Counted from the first letter of the stretch, positions 44,166 to 55,383 are shown. The stretch is DNA of 64,000 bases from Roseiarcus sp963805295 (GCA_963805295.1 CAWDTW010000019.1:1-64000); one strand, 5' to 3'. Made by a program: numbers and translations. Notes: a model not told the origin generated them from the letters alone.

Positions 44166-46302
44166 GCAGGCGTTTGACCGCCCGAGTTCGCCGTGGCCGG
44201 CTTCAACCCGCAGCTGATGCAAGCGATGGCGAAGGCGTAATTGCGGGCGACCTCTTCGAGCCGGTCGAACCGGCCGGGCGCCCGGCGTGGCCCGCCTCCA
44301 TCGCCGTCCGCAGAAGGACCGGTCCGCCGCCGGTCATGGTCGCCCTTAGCCTCGCGACCCATTTTGCAGGCTCCCAATAGGTCACGCGCGGGTCGGCGAG
44401 CCCCGCGAGCGCCAGGATCGGCGGATAGCGCTCAGGCCGCACGTTGTCATAGGGGCTGTAGGAGCGGATCGCCTCGAACGCCGCCGGGTCGCGGACGGGA
44501 TCGCCCCATTCGAGCCATTCCGGCGGGGTCAGCGGCAGGGTCTCGTCGAGCATGGTCGAGAGCGCGTCGACGAACGGCACGTCGGCGATGATCCCGGCGA
44601 AGAGGTCCGGCGCCATGTTGGCGACCGCCCCCATCAGCATGCCCCCTGCGCTGCCGCCCTGCGCGACGATCCTGCCCGCGCCCGTATAGCCCTCGGCGAT
44701 GAGGTGGCGCGCGACGGCGAGGAAGTCGCGGAATGTGTTCGGCTTTTTCAGGAGCTTTCCGTCCTCGTACCACCGCCACCCCTTGTCGGTTCCGCCGCGC
44801 ACGTGGGCGAGCGCGAAGACGAAGCCGCGGTCGACGAGCGAGAGCCGATTGCTCGAGAAGCTCGCCTCGATCGGATAGCCATAAGCGCCGTAGCCGGTGA
44901 GGAGCAGCGGCGCCGAGCCGTCCAGCTCGAGATCGCGCCTCATCAACAGAGACGCCGGCACGGTCTCGCCGTCGTCGGCGCGGGCGAGGACCAGCCTGGT
45001 GAGATAGCGCTCCGGATCGAAGCCGGGCACATCCTGCTTCTTGACGACGGATCGCTCGCGCGTGACGCAATCGTAGTCGACGATCTCCTCCGGCCGGCCC
45101 ATCGACGAAAAGCTGAAGCGGAGCAGGCGCGAGTCGAATTCGTAGACGGTCTCGAAGCCGAGGGCGTAGGTCTCCTCCTCGAAGGCGATGTCGTGTGCTT
45201 CGCCGCTTCTCAGATCATGAACAGTCAGGCGCGGACGGCTTTCCTCGCGCGTCAGCACGACGAGATGATCCCTGAAAAGCGTCGCCCCGGCGATGAAGCG
45301 GCCGTCGCGATGCGGGACGACGTCGCGCCAGTTCGCTTCCTGCGGCGCCTCGCGCGGCGCGACGGCGATCTTGAAGTCGCGCGCCCCGGAATTGGCGCGG
45401 ATGTAAAAACAATCACCGTGATCCATCACGTCGTAGAAGAGCCCCGGACGACGCGGCGCGATCAGCAACGGCTTTGCTGACGGTCGATCGAGATCGACCA
45501 CAAGCGTCTCCGAAGCGTCATGGCCGCGCACGGTCATGAGAGCCGAGCGACCGAGCCGCGTCGCCTCGATGCCGATGAACCAGGCCGGGTCCGTCTCGGC
45601 GAAGACCTCGGCGTCCTCGCTTTGACCCGTTCCGAGGCGATGCAGCATGACCCGGAGCGGACGATGATTCTCGTCCTGTTCGACATAGAGAAACGCCTGT
45701 GAACCGTGCGTCCAGACGACGTCGCCGGTTGCATTGACGACGCGGTCGGCGAGGTCCTCGCCGCGCTCGAGGTCGCGCACGCAAACCGTCAGAATCTCCG
45801 AGCCGAGTTGGTCGGCGCTCCAGGCGAATTTCGCGTGGTCGGGCGAATGGCTAGCGGCCGCGCAACGAAAGAACGTCTTGCCTTCGGCGCGCGCGTCGCC
45901 GTCGATCAGCACCGTCTCCTCGCCGCCGTCGCGGGGCCTGCGGCAATAAATCCGGTGCTGGCCGCCGTGGCGATAACGCGAGTAATACGCCCAGGGTCCA
46001 TCGACCTGCGGCGGCTCGCTATCGTCTTCCTCGAACCGCGCCCGCATCTCGCGAACAAGCTCCTTTTGCAGCTCGGCGATCGGCGCGAGCAGCGCGTCGG
46101 CATAGGCGTTCTCCGCCTCGAGCAGCGCGCGGATGTCGGGTGGAAGCCGGCTCGGATCGCGCAGCACCTCGCGCCAGTTCTCGGCCCGGATCCAGGCGTA
46201 ATCGTCGGCCCAGGTCAGGCCGTGCGCCGAGAGCAGCGATCGGCGAACGTCGGCGCGCGGAGGCGCGGGCGAATGCTGAAACTTCGAGGCGTCATCGGTC
46301 AT
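44162..46302 (-). CDS. ptrB: Oligopeptidase B (prolyl oligopeptidase family), frame break near 44285
   Basis: A serine peptidase of the S9A family, about 713 residues, that cleaves small peptides after basic residues. It begins with HSPAPPRADVRRSLLSAHGL and carries an N-terminal beta-propeller. The catalytic Ser lies in AQGGSAGGMLMGAVANM, the Asp in LADPRVTYWEP, and the His in EAGHAG. Just after that His the frame shifts by one base; the continuing frame gives RFDRLEEVARNYAFAIAC, the normal family C-terminus, and ends with a TAG at 44162. That TAG lies at the boundary of the ISAzo13 element, so the last residues may be altered. The ATG at 46302 overlaps the stop of the upstream HAD gene. Confidence 0.88.
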
Positions 46303-46991
46303 GGGGCGGCGCTCTGCCACGGGCGGCGCCCCCGGGGGAAGCGCCGGAGGGCGGCGGGGACCTCCGCGGGGGACGCGCACAGCGCCGCCGCCCCCGCCTC
46401 GCGCAATTCGCGCTCGCCGCCGTAGCCCCACAGCGCGCCGATGGTCGGAATCGCGTGTCGGCTCGCCCCGACGACGTCGAGCTTGCGGTCGCCCCACATG
46501 ACGCAGTCGCCGGGGTCGAGCCCGCGCTCGGCGAGGATATGCGCGATGAGGTCGCCCTTGTCCTCGAGGCGGCCGTCGAGTTCGGCGCCGTAGGCGGCCT
46601 CGAAGTAGCGATCGAGACCGAAGCGGTCGAGGATGCGGGCCGCATAGCCGGCGGGCTTTGATGTGCACAGAAACAGCCGCGCGCCCGAGGCGTTCATCTG
46701 CGCAAGCGCCTCCGGGACGCCGTCGTAGACGACCGCCTCGAACAGGCCCTTCGCGCCGTACCGCGTCCGGTAGATGGCGAGCGCCTCCTCGGCGTCCCCC
46801 GGCCCGCCGAGCATTTCCGCGAACGACCGCCTCAGCGGCGGGCCGATGACCCAGGCAAGATCGACGCTCGGCGGCGCGGGGCGACCCGAGGCGGCGAGCG
46901 CAAAGCGGAAGCAGCCGACGATGCCTTCGGCGGGGTCGGTCAGCGTCCCGTCCAGATCGACCAGCAGGATACGGCGCGGGATTGGGGTCAT
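46299..46991 (-). CDS. HAD-family phosphatase (phosphoglycolate phosphatase-like)
   Basis: A 230-residue HAD hydrolase with motif I DLDGTLTDP, motif II FLCTSKP, the motif III lysine in EDKGDLIAHIL and motif IV MWGDRKLDVVGA. It resembles Gph/PpaX-type phosphatases; the natural substrate cannot be told. The start at 46991 follows GAAGGAAG. It overlaps ptrB by four bases and is probably cotranscribed with it. Confidence 0.88.
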   Translation of the reverse strand: MTPIPRRILLVDLDGTLTDPAEGIVGCFRFALAASGRPAPPSVDLAWVIGPPLRRSFAEMLGGPGDAEEALAIYRTRYGAKGLFEAVVYDGVPEALAQMNASGARLFLCTSKPAGYAARILDRFGLDRYFEAAYGAELDGRLEDKGDLIAHILAERGLDPGDCVMWGDRKLDVVGASRHAIPTIGALWGYGGERELREAGAAALCASPAEVPAALRRFPRGRRPWQSAAP

Positions 46992-47200
46992 TGATAGCGC
47001 TTCCTTCCGCGTTCACACGATCCGCATCCTCGCAGCGCGGCATGGCGGGACCCACAGAACCGGATAGCGCAGGAACCGTGATCGGCAAAGTCGAAATGGA
47101 GACCGCGGCCCGCGCGAAGATATCCGATCGCATCGGGCGATCGCGCTCCAGACGGTCGGCGGCGCGATCATCCTCGCGGCCGTGCCGGGGCCGCGTCGGT

Positions 47201-48202
47201 CTACGGCCTCTCCCACGATCCGCGTTCGGCCGAGCGGAACAGCGCGTCGATGACGCGCATGTTGGCGACCGCGTCTTCGATCGGGAACTCGAGCGTCGCC
47301 CGCCCGAGCGCGGCCAGCGAGAACGCGTCGCCCTGCAGCGTATACTGGTCGCAGACCGGGAATTCCTCGACCCGCGCCCCGCCGCCGAATAGGTCCGCGC
47401 CGCTGTCGATCATGATTCTGGTCGGCCGGTCGGGCGGCGCGTTGAAGGGAATGGCGATCTCGATCCGCCCCGCCTCGCCGACGATCGTGACGCGTTGATG
47501 CCCCGACAATTGCGTCGCGGCGCTGAAGGTCAGATGCCGCCCGCCAGGGAACTCGAGGATGGCGCTGACCAGCCGGTCGGTTTGAAAATTCGGGTCGCGG
47601 TCGAGCGTCGCGACGACGCGCGCCGGCTCAGCGCCAAAAATGTATCGCGCGGTGAGGATCGCGTAGCAGCCGATGTCATAGAGCCCGCCCCCGCCGGGCG
47701 GCCGGTTGCGCACGTTGGCGGGATCGAGCAGACGGTAGGAAAAGAAGGTCTGGATCGCGCTCGCCGCGCCGATCGCCCCCGCCCCGACGAGCTCTTGCGC
47801 CCGCCGCCACTGCGGATGAAAGCGCACCATGAAGGCTTCCGCGACCAGCTTGCCCGTCCGCTCGCGCGCCGCAATCAGCGACCGAGCCTCGTCGGCGTCG
47901 AGCGCGACCGGCTTCTCGCACAGGACATGCTTGCCGGCCTCCAGCGCCCGGATCGTCCAGGGGACGTGCAGCTCGTTGGGCAGCGGATTGTAGACGGCCT
48001 CGATGTCGGGGTCGGCCAGCAGCTCCTCGTACGAGCCGTAGGCGCGCGCAATGCCGAGCCGCTCCGACGCCCCGCGCGCCTTGGCGAGGTCGCGCGAGGC
48101 GATCGCGGCGATCGCGGAAACCTCGCCGCGCTGCATCGCCGGAATCACCTTTTCCACGGCGATCTCGGCGACGCCCAGCACGCCCCATTTCACTTTGCGC
48201 AA
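47201..48202 (-). CDS. Gfo/Idh/MocA-family oxidoreductase
   Basis: A 333-residue NAD(P)-dependent sugar-type dehydrogenase. The N-terminal Rossmann domain has KWGVLGVAEIAVEKVIPAM and the family signature GKHVLCEKPVALDADEARSL. The C-terminal domain has GGGGLYDIGCYAILTARYIF. I chose a TTG start at 48202 because GGGAGG is five bases upstream and the sequence then fits the family; the frame is open further upstream. It lies downstream of the sugar ABC operon on the same strand, 310 bp away, so it may act on the imported sugar, but this is only inferred. Confidence 0.88.
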   Translation of the reverse strand: MRKVKWGVLGVAEIAVEKVIPAMQRGEVSAIAAIASRDLAKARGASERLGIARAYGSYEELLADPDIEAVYNPLPNELHVPWTIRALEAGKHVLCEKPVALDADEARSLIAARERTGKLVAEAFMVRFHPQWRRAQELVGAGAIGAASAIQTFFSYRLLDPANVRNRPPGGGGLYDIGCYAILTARYIFGAEPARVVATLDRDPNFQTDRLVSAILEFPGGRHLTFSAATQLSGHQRVTIVGEAGRIEIAIPFNAPPDRPTRIMIDSGADLFGGGARVEEFPVCDQYTLQGDAFSLAALGRATLEFPIEDAVANMRVIDALFRSAERGSWERP

Positions 48203-48511
48203 CGCCGCCTCCCTTGGAACCGTCCGCTTTTCGCGGTCGATAGCGCACGCGACACTCCCCATCATTCGGCGCCCTTGTCGACGGCGCGCCGCTCGAGGAC
48301 GCGCAAACAAGCGCCGAATCTCAGCAGGCGCAAATCGCACTTCCGTGAACGAAGAGCGGAGGCGAGCCTTCGGGCGCCTCCAACCGTCTTCCGGCGCCCT
48401 TCGCCGCCCGGGGCCGCGCGCGAGGCGGCGCTTTCGAAACCAAGCGCGCCAAGGGCCACCGAGGCTCGAGCCGATCCGAGCCGCCCGGGCGCGATCGCGC
48501 CTGTGCGACGC
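48203..48511. other. Gap between frcA and the oxidoreductase gene
   Basis: About 310 bp without a recognisable gene. It may contain the oxidoreductase promoter; a GGGAGG ribosome binding site lies at its end on the minus strand. Confidence 0.4.
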
Positions 48512-49290
<779 letters not shown>

Positions 49291-49294
<4 letters not shown>

Positions 49295-50376
49295 TTGGAG
49301 ACCCTCCGGATCCACTGGTCGAGGGCGACCGCGACGATGATCAGCACGCCGATGGCGAATTCCTGCCACAGCACGTCGAGGCCGGCGAGCGACACGGCGG
49401 AGCGGAACACGCCGACGATCAGCGCGCCGATCAGCGTGCCGATGACCGAGCCGCGGCCGCCGAACAGGCTCGTTCCGCCGATCACCACGGCGGTGATGCT
49501 GTTGAGGTTCATGTTTTCGCCCGCCGTCGGGCTGATCGCGCCGACGCGGCCGATCAGCGCCCAGCCGGCGATGGCGGCGATGAGGCCCGCGACAACGTAG
49601 ACGCTGAGCAGAATACGGTCGGTGTCGATGCCCGCGAGACGCGCCGCCTCCGGGTCGTCGCCTGTCGCGTAGATGTGGCGGCCGTAGGCGGTGCGATTGA
49701 GCACGTACCAGACGACCGCGGCGACGAGCAGCATCAGAAACGTGCCCCACATGATACGCGCCCCGCCGATCGCCAAGGGATTGCCCATCATGCTGAGGAA
49801 CGGCGCCTTCTCGTCGATATCCTGCATGCCGATGGTTTCGCTCTGCGAATAAAATGTATTGAGCGCGCCGATGATGCTGAGCGTGCCGAGGGTGACGATG
49901 AACGGCGGCATCTTCAGCCGGGTCACCAGCGTTCCGTTGAGGTAGCCGAAGACGGCGCCGCACAGAAGACCGAGCGGAAAGGCGAGGATCGTCGGCACGC
50001 TGTCGAGCACGGCGAGTCGTCCCATCACCACCGAGGCGATGACCATGATGACGCCGATCGACAGATCGATGCCGGCGGTCAGGATCACCAGGGTCTGGCC
50101 GACGCCGAGAATGCCGGTGACCATCACCTGGGTCAGCACCGTCGAGAAGTTGCTGGCGGTGGTGAAGCGCGCCGGATTGACCGCCACGCCGAGCAGCAGG
50201 CCGAGCGCCAGCACGACGAACGGGACGGTCGTCGGGTAGACATGCAGAAAGCGCTGGAGGCGCTGCAGAAGCGTGAGACGCTCTTCCTCGAAAGAGGCGA
50301 CCGTCGCCGTCGCCCCGGTCAGCACCTTCTCGAATTCCTGTGGCGCCGGTCGGCCCGCTGGCGACGTTTCGCTCAT
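49291..50376 (-). CDS. frcC: Sugar ABC transporter permease (FrcC/RbsC-like)
   Basis: A 361-residue permease of the RbsC/CUT2 type with about nine to ten helices and the characteristic TGILGVGQTLVILTAGIDLS and SITAVVIGGTSLFGGRGSVI motifs. A soluble N-terminal extension of about 55 residues (EKVLTGATATVASFEEERLT) precedes the first helix, as in FrcC. The ATG at 50376 has GAGGAA upstream. It overlaps frcA and follows frcB after a hairpin. Confidence 0.9.
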
Positions 50377-50422
50377 GGATTCCTCGCTCGTTTCCCGACT
50401 GTTCGTGGCGTCTTTGTGGGCC

Positions 50423-50452
50423 GGCGCTCGCGCGTTTCCGTTCGCGAGCGCC
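50423..50452 (-). terminator. Intercistronic hairpin between frcB and frcC
   Basis: GGCGCTCGCG and CGCGAGCGCC form a perfect 10-bp stem with a 10-base loop in the 120-bp gap between the binding-protein and permease genes. Such hairpins often protect the upstream mRNA or attenuate transcription so that the binding protein is made in excess. Confidence 0.6.
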
Positions 50453-50495
50453 AAGCCTGTTTTTCAGTCGATTAAGCTCCGGACGTCGGGCGAAA

Positions 50496-51506
50496 TCAAC
50501 CCCAGCAGAGCTTCAGGCCTTCTTCAACGGTGATTGAGGGGACGCCGGGCATCGGTTCGTTGGTGATGAGCTTCTCGCCGCTGTCGATGCTGTGCGGCTT
50601 CGTGCCGTTCTTGATGTAGTCGGCGACCTGCTCGACGCCGTCGGCGGCCATCAGCAGCGGGTACTGCTGCGTGGTGGCGGAGATGATGCCGTCCTTGACC
50701 CACGGCATCGCGAAGCAGCCGCCGTCGATGGCGACGGCGATCACGCCCTTGTCCTTGCCCGCCGCTTTCAGCGCCGCCATGCCGCCGTAGGCGGACGGCT
50801 CGTTGATCGCATAGACGACGTCGATCTGGTCGGCCTTCTGCAGGATGTTCTCCATCGCCTTGCGGCCGCCCTCGGTCGAACCTTGCGTGACGTCGGAGCC
50901 GACGATTTGCGGGCTGTCGCTCGGCGCGTAGTGCTTCACATTCTTGACCGGGATGCCGAACCCGGTGAGGAAGCCGTTGTGGCGGAAGTAGTCGACCGAC
51001 GGCTGGTTGGCGGCGAGGTCGAGGGTGGCGATCTTGGCGGTCCCCGCCTTGTCGCCGAGCTTGGCCTTCATCCACTCGCCGATCAGCTTGCCGGCCGCGA
51101 AGTTGTCGGTGCCGATATTGGCGTCGGCGGCGGTCGGCGGATCGAGCGGGGTGTCGAGGGTGATGACGACGATGCCGGCGTCGCGCGCCTTCTTGACGGT
51201 CGGCACGATCGCGGTCGAATCGCTCGGCACCAGCAGGATGCCCTTGGCCCCGGCGGCCATCAGCTGCTCGATCGCGGCGACCTGACCGTCGTTGTCGCCG
51301 TCGAACTTGCCGGCCAAAGCTTGCGGCGTGAGCCCGAGCTCCTTCGCCTTGGCCTCGAAGCCCTCCTTCATCTTGACGAAGTACGGATTGGTGCTGGTCT
51401 TGGTGATGAGGCCGACGATTGGCCCGTCGGCGTATGAGGGCGCGCTGGTGAGCGCGAGAGCGAGCGCGGCGGCGACGGTCGTAAAAAATCCCGAAATCTT
51501 GGACAC
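50496..51506 (-). CDS. frcB: Sugar ABC transporter substrate-binding protein (FrcB-like)
   Basis: A 336-residue periplasmic binding protein with a signal peptide (FFTTVAAALALALTSAPSYA). The mature part is of the ribose/fructose-binding type: VGLITKTSTNPYFVKMKEGF, GILLVPSDSTAIVPTVKKAR, VITLDTPLDPPTAADANIGT and INEPSAYGGMAALKAAGKD. The start is GTG at 51506, with GGGAGG six bases upstream. The likely ligand, fructose or a related sugar, is inferred from similarity to FrcB. Confidence 0.9.
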   Translation of the reverse strand: MSKISGFFTTVAAALALALTSAPSYADGPIVGLITKTSTNPYFVKMKEGFEAKAKELGLTPQALAGKFDGDNDGQVAAIEQLMAAGAKGILLVPSDSTAIVPTVKKARDAGIVVITLDTPLDPPTAADANIGTDNFAAGKLIGEWMKAKLGDKAGTAKIATLDLAANQPSVDYFRHNGFLTGFGIPVKNVKHYAPSDSPQIVGSDVTQGSTEGGRKAMENILQKADQIDVVYAINEPSAYGGMAALKAAGKDKGVIAVAIDGGCFAMPWVKDGIISATTQQYPLLMAADGVEQVADYIKNGTKPHSIDSGEKLITNEPMPGVPSITVEEGLKLCWG

Positions 51507-51638
51507 TGTGTTCCTCCCATGTGGTCGATGCGGCGGCGCCTTTTTTTCGGCCGCAGTCGCAAGGCGCTTCGCGCTCCTGGAACCGGGCGACCCGTTTTGC
51601 GTCGTCGTAGCCTCATTGGGCCAAACTTTTCGGCGAGA

Positions 51639-51675
51639 GTCAAGGATAATTACATCCGGTGGAATAATTCTTGAC
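51639..51675. promoter_or_regulatory. Operator-like palindrome between frcB and the ROK regulator gene
   Basis: GTCAAGGATAATTAC at 51639 and the inverse of GTCAAGAATTATTCC ending at 51675 match at 12 of 15 positions. The palindrome sits midway in the 230-bp divergent promoter region. Its right arm includes TTGACA (51671-51676), which could be a -35 box for the regulator gene. It is the natural candidate binding site of the regulator. Confidence 0.65.
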
Positions 51676-51738
51676 AGACGCCTGGAATTCGGCTCAAGCT
51701 GACGTCTCGCAGACCGTACAACAAGTGAGAGGCGGAGG

Positions 51739-53035
51739 ATGAGGGAGCCGGGAAGCGGTTCGCGCGCGTATTCGAGCCGCGCGTTCGAGGGCGAAGGCGA
51801 GACGCTGTCCTCGCAGTTCCCGCCCTCCTTCGCCGACATCGCCAGCGGCGCAGACCAGGCGGGCGTGCGTCTCTACAACGAGCGGCTCTTGCTCTCCCTC
51901 GTGCGGCGTTTCGGGCCTCTGTCGAAAATCGAAGTGGCTAAACTGACGGGATTATCGGTGCAATCGACCTCGGCGATCATGAATCGACTGCGGGCGGACG
52001 GGCTCCTGAAGCGGGAGGCCCCGCTGCGCGGGCGCGTCGGACAGCCCACGATTCCAATGTCGCTCGACCCCGAAGGCGCCTATTCGCTCGGGCTCAAGAT
52101 CGGTCGGCGCAGTTGCGATCTGGTCTTGATCGATTTTCGCGGCGCCGTTCGCCGACGCGCCCACCGCACCTTCGCCTTTCCGACTCCGGCGATGATCCTC
52201 GATTTCGTTCGCGCCTCGCTGCCCGCGCTCGTCGAACCGCTGAACGACGCGCAAAGGCGGCGGATCGCCGGCCTCGGCATCGCCTCGCCGTTCCAACTGT
52301 GGAACTGGGAGGCGGAAATCGGCGCGCCGGCCGGCGCCATGGCCGAGTGGCGAGACTTCGACACCGCCGGGGAAATCGCGAGCATTTCCCCCTATCCGGT
52401 CACGCTCTGCAACGACGCGACCGCCGCCTGCGCGGCCGAATTCTTCTTCGGCCGCGGCTGGCGATATCGCGACTTCCTCTGTTTCTTCATCGGCGCGTTC
52501 ATCGGCGGAGGCCTGGTTCTCGACGGAGCGTTGCGTCCCGGGCGCACCGGCAACGCGGGCGCGCTCGGATCGATGCCGGTCATGCCTAAGAGCGAAGGCG
52601 GCGTCGCGCCGCAACTCATCGCCTGCGCATCGATCTGTCAGCTCGAACGCCGCCTCGAAGGCGCCGGGATCGACGCGTCGTCGATGTGGGCGACGCCCGA
52701 CGCCTGGGCGGACTTCGGATCTTCATCTCGACGGCTGGGTCGAGGACGTGGCCTCGGCTCTGGCCCATGCCTCGGTCGCCGCGATCTCCATCATCGATTT
52801 CGAGGCGATCGTCGTCGACGGAGCGATGCCTGCGCACGTGCGCGATCGACTGACCGCGCGGACGGCGCAAATTTTCGGCGGTCTCGACCGGCGCGGATTG
52901 AGCGACGTCGAGATCGTTTCCGGGACGGTCGGCGCCGATGCGCGCGCAATCGGCGGCGCCGCCCTGCCGCTGATCAAGAATTTCGCTCGCGACCGGGAGG
53001 TCCTCCTGAAGGACGCGATCAGCCAGGCAGGTTGA
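51739..53035 (+). CDS. frcR: ROK-family transcriptional regulator (FrcR-like), frame break near 52722
   Basis: An N-terminal winged helix-turn-helix (RRFGPLSKIEVAKLTGLSVQ then STSAIMNRLRADGLL) precedes a ROK sugar-kinase-like domain (YSLGLKIGRRSCDLVLIDFR, CNDATAACAAEFFFGRGWRY, FFIGAFIGGGLVLDG). After WADFG near 52722 the frame shifts by one base; the continuing frame (VEDVASALAHASVAAISIID, SDVEIVSGTVGADARAIGGA) is the normal ROK C-terminus ending at 53035. The gene is divergent from the frc ABC operon, as in rhizobia where FrcR controls fructose uptake. The break may be technical. Confidence 0.85.
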
Positions 53036-53156
53036 CGCCCGGGTCCGCCGCCTCGCGCAGAGAAGCGCGGATCGAACCGTTTGGCGTCAGCCGTCGGAGA
53101 GAGCGAGGTTGCGCTGCTCACGATGACCGTTTTCGTCAACCCTATTGAGAGGCCCC

Positions 53157-54641
53157 ATGGCCGCACGCATCGTCAAGGTTGAACCGTTCGATCTCGTCGT
53201 CTTCGGCGGCACCGGCGACTTGGCCTATCGCAAGTTGTACCCGGCGCTGTTTCACCGCGAGCGAAGCGAACAGTTCTCCGACCCCACCCGGATCATCGGC
53301 GTCTCGCGCCGGCATCTCGACCGCGGCGAGTTTCGCGCGACCGTGAAGGACGCTTTGGCGAAATTCCACGCGGTCGACGATCAGGCCGGACCGGCGCTCG
53401 AACGGTTTCTCACCCGCCTCGATTTTGTCTCCGCCGACGCCGCGAGCGAAACAGGCTGGGCGGACCTCAAGTCTCTTCTGGGGCCCGATGAACGCATTCG
53501 CGCCTTTTATCTCGCAACGGGCCCGGATCTGTTCTGCCCGCTCGCCTCGCGTCTCGGCGCCGAGGGACTGGCCACGTCCCGCTCGCGCATCATCGTGGAG
53601 AAGCCGATCGGCAGAAACGGCGAGAGCGCCGCCGAGATCAACGATGGGATCGGCTCGGTGTTTTCCGAGGGCAGCATATTCCGCATCGACCACTACCTCG
53701 GCAAGGAGTCGGTGCAGAATCTGATGGCGTTGCGTTTCGCCAACATTCTGCTCGAGCCGCTGTGGAACGCCGCGCACATCGACCACGTGCAGATCACAGT
53801 GGCCGAGACGCTCGGGGTGGAGGGGCGCGGGGCCTACTACGACGAGTCCGGGGCCATCCGCGACATGGTGCAGAACCACATGATGCAGCTCCTCTGCCTC
53901 GTCGCGATGGAGCCCCCGAATTCGCTCGACGCGGGCTCGCTGCGGGACGAGAAACTGAAAGTGCTGAAGGCGCTGGAGCCGATCGACGAGTCCAACGCCT
54001 CCGCGCTCACGGTGCGCGGGCAATATCGCGCCGGCTTCGCCGACGGCGGGCCGGTTCCCGGCTATCTGCATGACGTCGGCAAGCACCAGAGCGACACCGA
54101 AACCTTCGTGGCGCTCAAACTCGGCATCGCCAACTGGCGCTGGGCGGGGGTGCCCTTCTATCTGCGCAGCGGCAAGCGCCTGCCGCAGCGCTTCTCCGAG
54201 ATCGCCGTCGGCTTCCGGCGCGTGCCGCACGTCATTTTCGACATGCCCTCCGACGCCATACCGCCGAACCGCCTGGTCATCCGGGTTCAGCCGGACGAGG
54301 GGATCAAGCTCTGGATGATGATCAAGGAGCCGGGCCCCGGCGACATGCGCCTGCTGCACCTGCCCCTCGACATGAGTTTCGCCAAGGCCTTCGGCATGGC
54401 CTCGGCGGACGCCTACGAGCGCCTGCTGATGGACGCGCTGCGCGGCAACCCGGCCCTGTTCATGCGGCGCGACGAAGTCGAGGCGGCGTGGAAATTCATC
54501 GATCCGATCCGCGACGCCTGGGCGCTGTCGAACGAGCCGCCGCGGCCCTACGCCGCCGGGACCTGGGGGCCCAACGCTTCCGTCGCCCTGATCGAGCGGG
54601 ACGGGCGGACCTGGAACGAGGAATACGAAGATGGCGAATGA
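53157..54641 (+). CDS. zwf: Glucose-6-phosphate 1-dehydrogenase
   Basis: A 494-residue enzyme oxidising glucose-6-phosphate to 6-phosphogluconolactone with NADP. It has the coenzyme motif VVFGGTGDLAYRKLYPAL, the IVEKPIGRNGESAAEIND segment, and the active-site signature RIDHYLGKESVQNLMALRF. The C-terminus has RSGKRLPQRFSEIAVGFRRV. The ATG at 53157 follows AGAGG. It overlaps pgl by 11 bp and follows the sugar-uptake regulator by 120 bp on the same strand. Confidence 0.97.
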   Translation: MAARIVKVEPFDLVVFGGTGDLAYRKLYPALFHRERSEQFSDPTRIIGVSRRHLDRGEFRATVKDALAKFHAVDDQAGPALERFLTRLDFVSADAASETGWADLKSLLGPDERIRAFYLATGPDLFCPLASRLGAEGLATSRSRIIVEKPIGRNGESAAEINDGIGSVFSEGSIFRIDHYLGKESVQNLMALRFANILLEPLWNAAHIDHVQITVAETLGVEGRGAYYDESGAIRDMVQNHMMQLLCLVAMEPPNSLDAGSLRDEKLKVLKALEPIDESNASALTVRGQYRAGFADGGPVPGYLHDVGKHQSDTETFVALKLGIANWRWAGVPFYLRSGKRLPQRFSEIAVGFRRVPHVIFDMPSDAIPPNRLVIRVQPDEGIKLWMMIKEPGPGDMRLLHLPLDMSFAKAFGMASADAYERLLMDALRGNPALFMRRDEVEAAWKFIDPIRDAWALSNEPPRPYAAGTWGPNASVALIERDGRTWNEEYEDGE

Positions 54642-55341
54642 GTTTCAGCAACGCGACTTCGCCGACGGCGAGGATCTGGCTCCGGCGCTGGCGGAATGGA
54701 CGGCGGAACGCTTGCGCGCGGCGATCGCCGCGCGAGGCGCGGCGCTGCTCGTCGTGTCCGGCGGGACGGCGCCGGCGCGATTCTTCGACGCGCTCTCGCG
54801 CGCGCCGCTCGACTGGACGCGCGTCGCGATCACGCTCGCGGACGAAAGGCGCGTCGCCGACGACAGCCCGCGCTCCAACGCGCGCCTCGTTCGCGACGCT
54901 TTGCTGCGCAATCACGCGATGGTCGCGAGCTTCACGCCGCTCGCGGACGCGCGTCTCAGCGAAAATCAGGAGCTCGTCGCCGCGAGCGCGCGCCTCGCCA
55001 ATCTGCCGCTTCCCGCCGACGTCGTCGTGCTCGGCATGGGCGAGGACGGCCATACGGCGTCCTGGCTGCCGGGCGCGGGCGGGCTCGGCGAGGCGATGGA
55101 TATGGGAGCGCGGCAGCTCGTCGCGCCGATCGAGGCCTCGGGCTTCGGCGAGCCGCGGTTGACGCTCACCGGCCGCGTCATCTTTCGCGCCAGGGCGATC
55201 GCGCTGCAGATCGAGGGCGAAGCCAAGCTCGAGGCGTTCGCCGCCGCGCTCGAGGACGGACCGGAGGACGAGATGCCGATCCGCGCCGTCATGCGCGAGG
55301 CGGGCGACCGCCTCACCGTGTTCAGCGCGCGGCGGCCCTGA
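54631..55341 (+). CDS. pgl: 6-phosphogluconolactonase
   Basis: A 236-residue DevB-type lactonase that hydrolyses the product of Zwf. It shows LLVVSGGTAPARFFDALS near the N-terminus, ITLADERRVADDSPRSNARL, and VVVLGMGEDGHTASWLPGAG. Overlap with zwf indicates translational coupling. The edd/eda genes that often follow are not in the window. Confidence 0.95.
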   Translation: MANEFQQRDFADGEDLAPALAEWTAERLRAAIAARGAALLVVSGGTAPARFFDALSRAPLDWTRVAITLADERRVADDSPRSNARLVRDALLRNHAMVASFTPLADARLSENQELVAASARLANLPLPADVVVLGMGEDGHTASWLPGAGGLGEAMDMGARQLVAPIEASGFGEPRLTLTGRVIFRARAIALQIEGEAKLEAFAAALEDGPEDEMPIRAVMREAGDRLTVFSARRP

Positions 55342-55383
55342 CGCCGGCGTCGCCGCTCGCTGCCGGCCGCCGGCGGAACCGCC

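Noticed and set aside
44203..47133. A 976-residue minus-strand open frame spanning ptrB and beyond
   Set aside because: Only the ptrB part has protein-like sequence; upstream of 46302 it is the shadow of the HAD gene, which reads in another frame.
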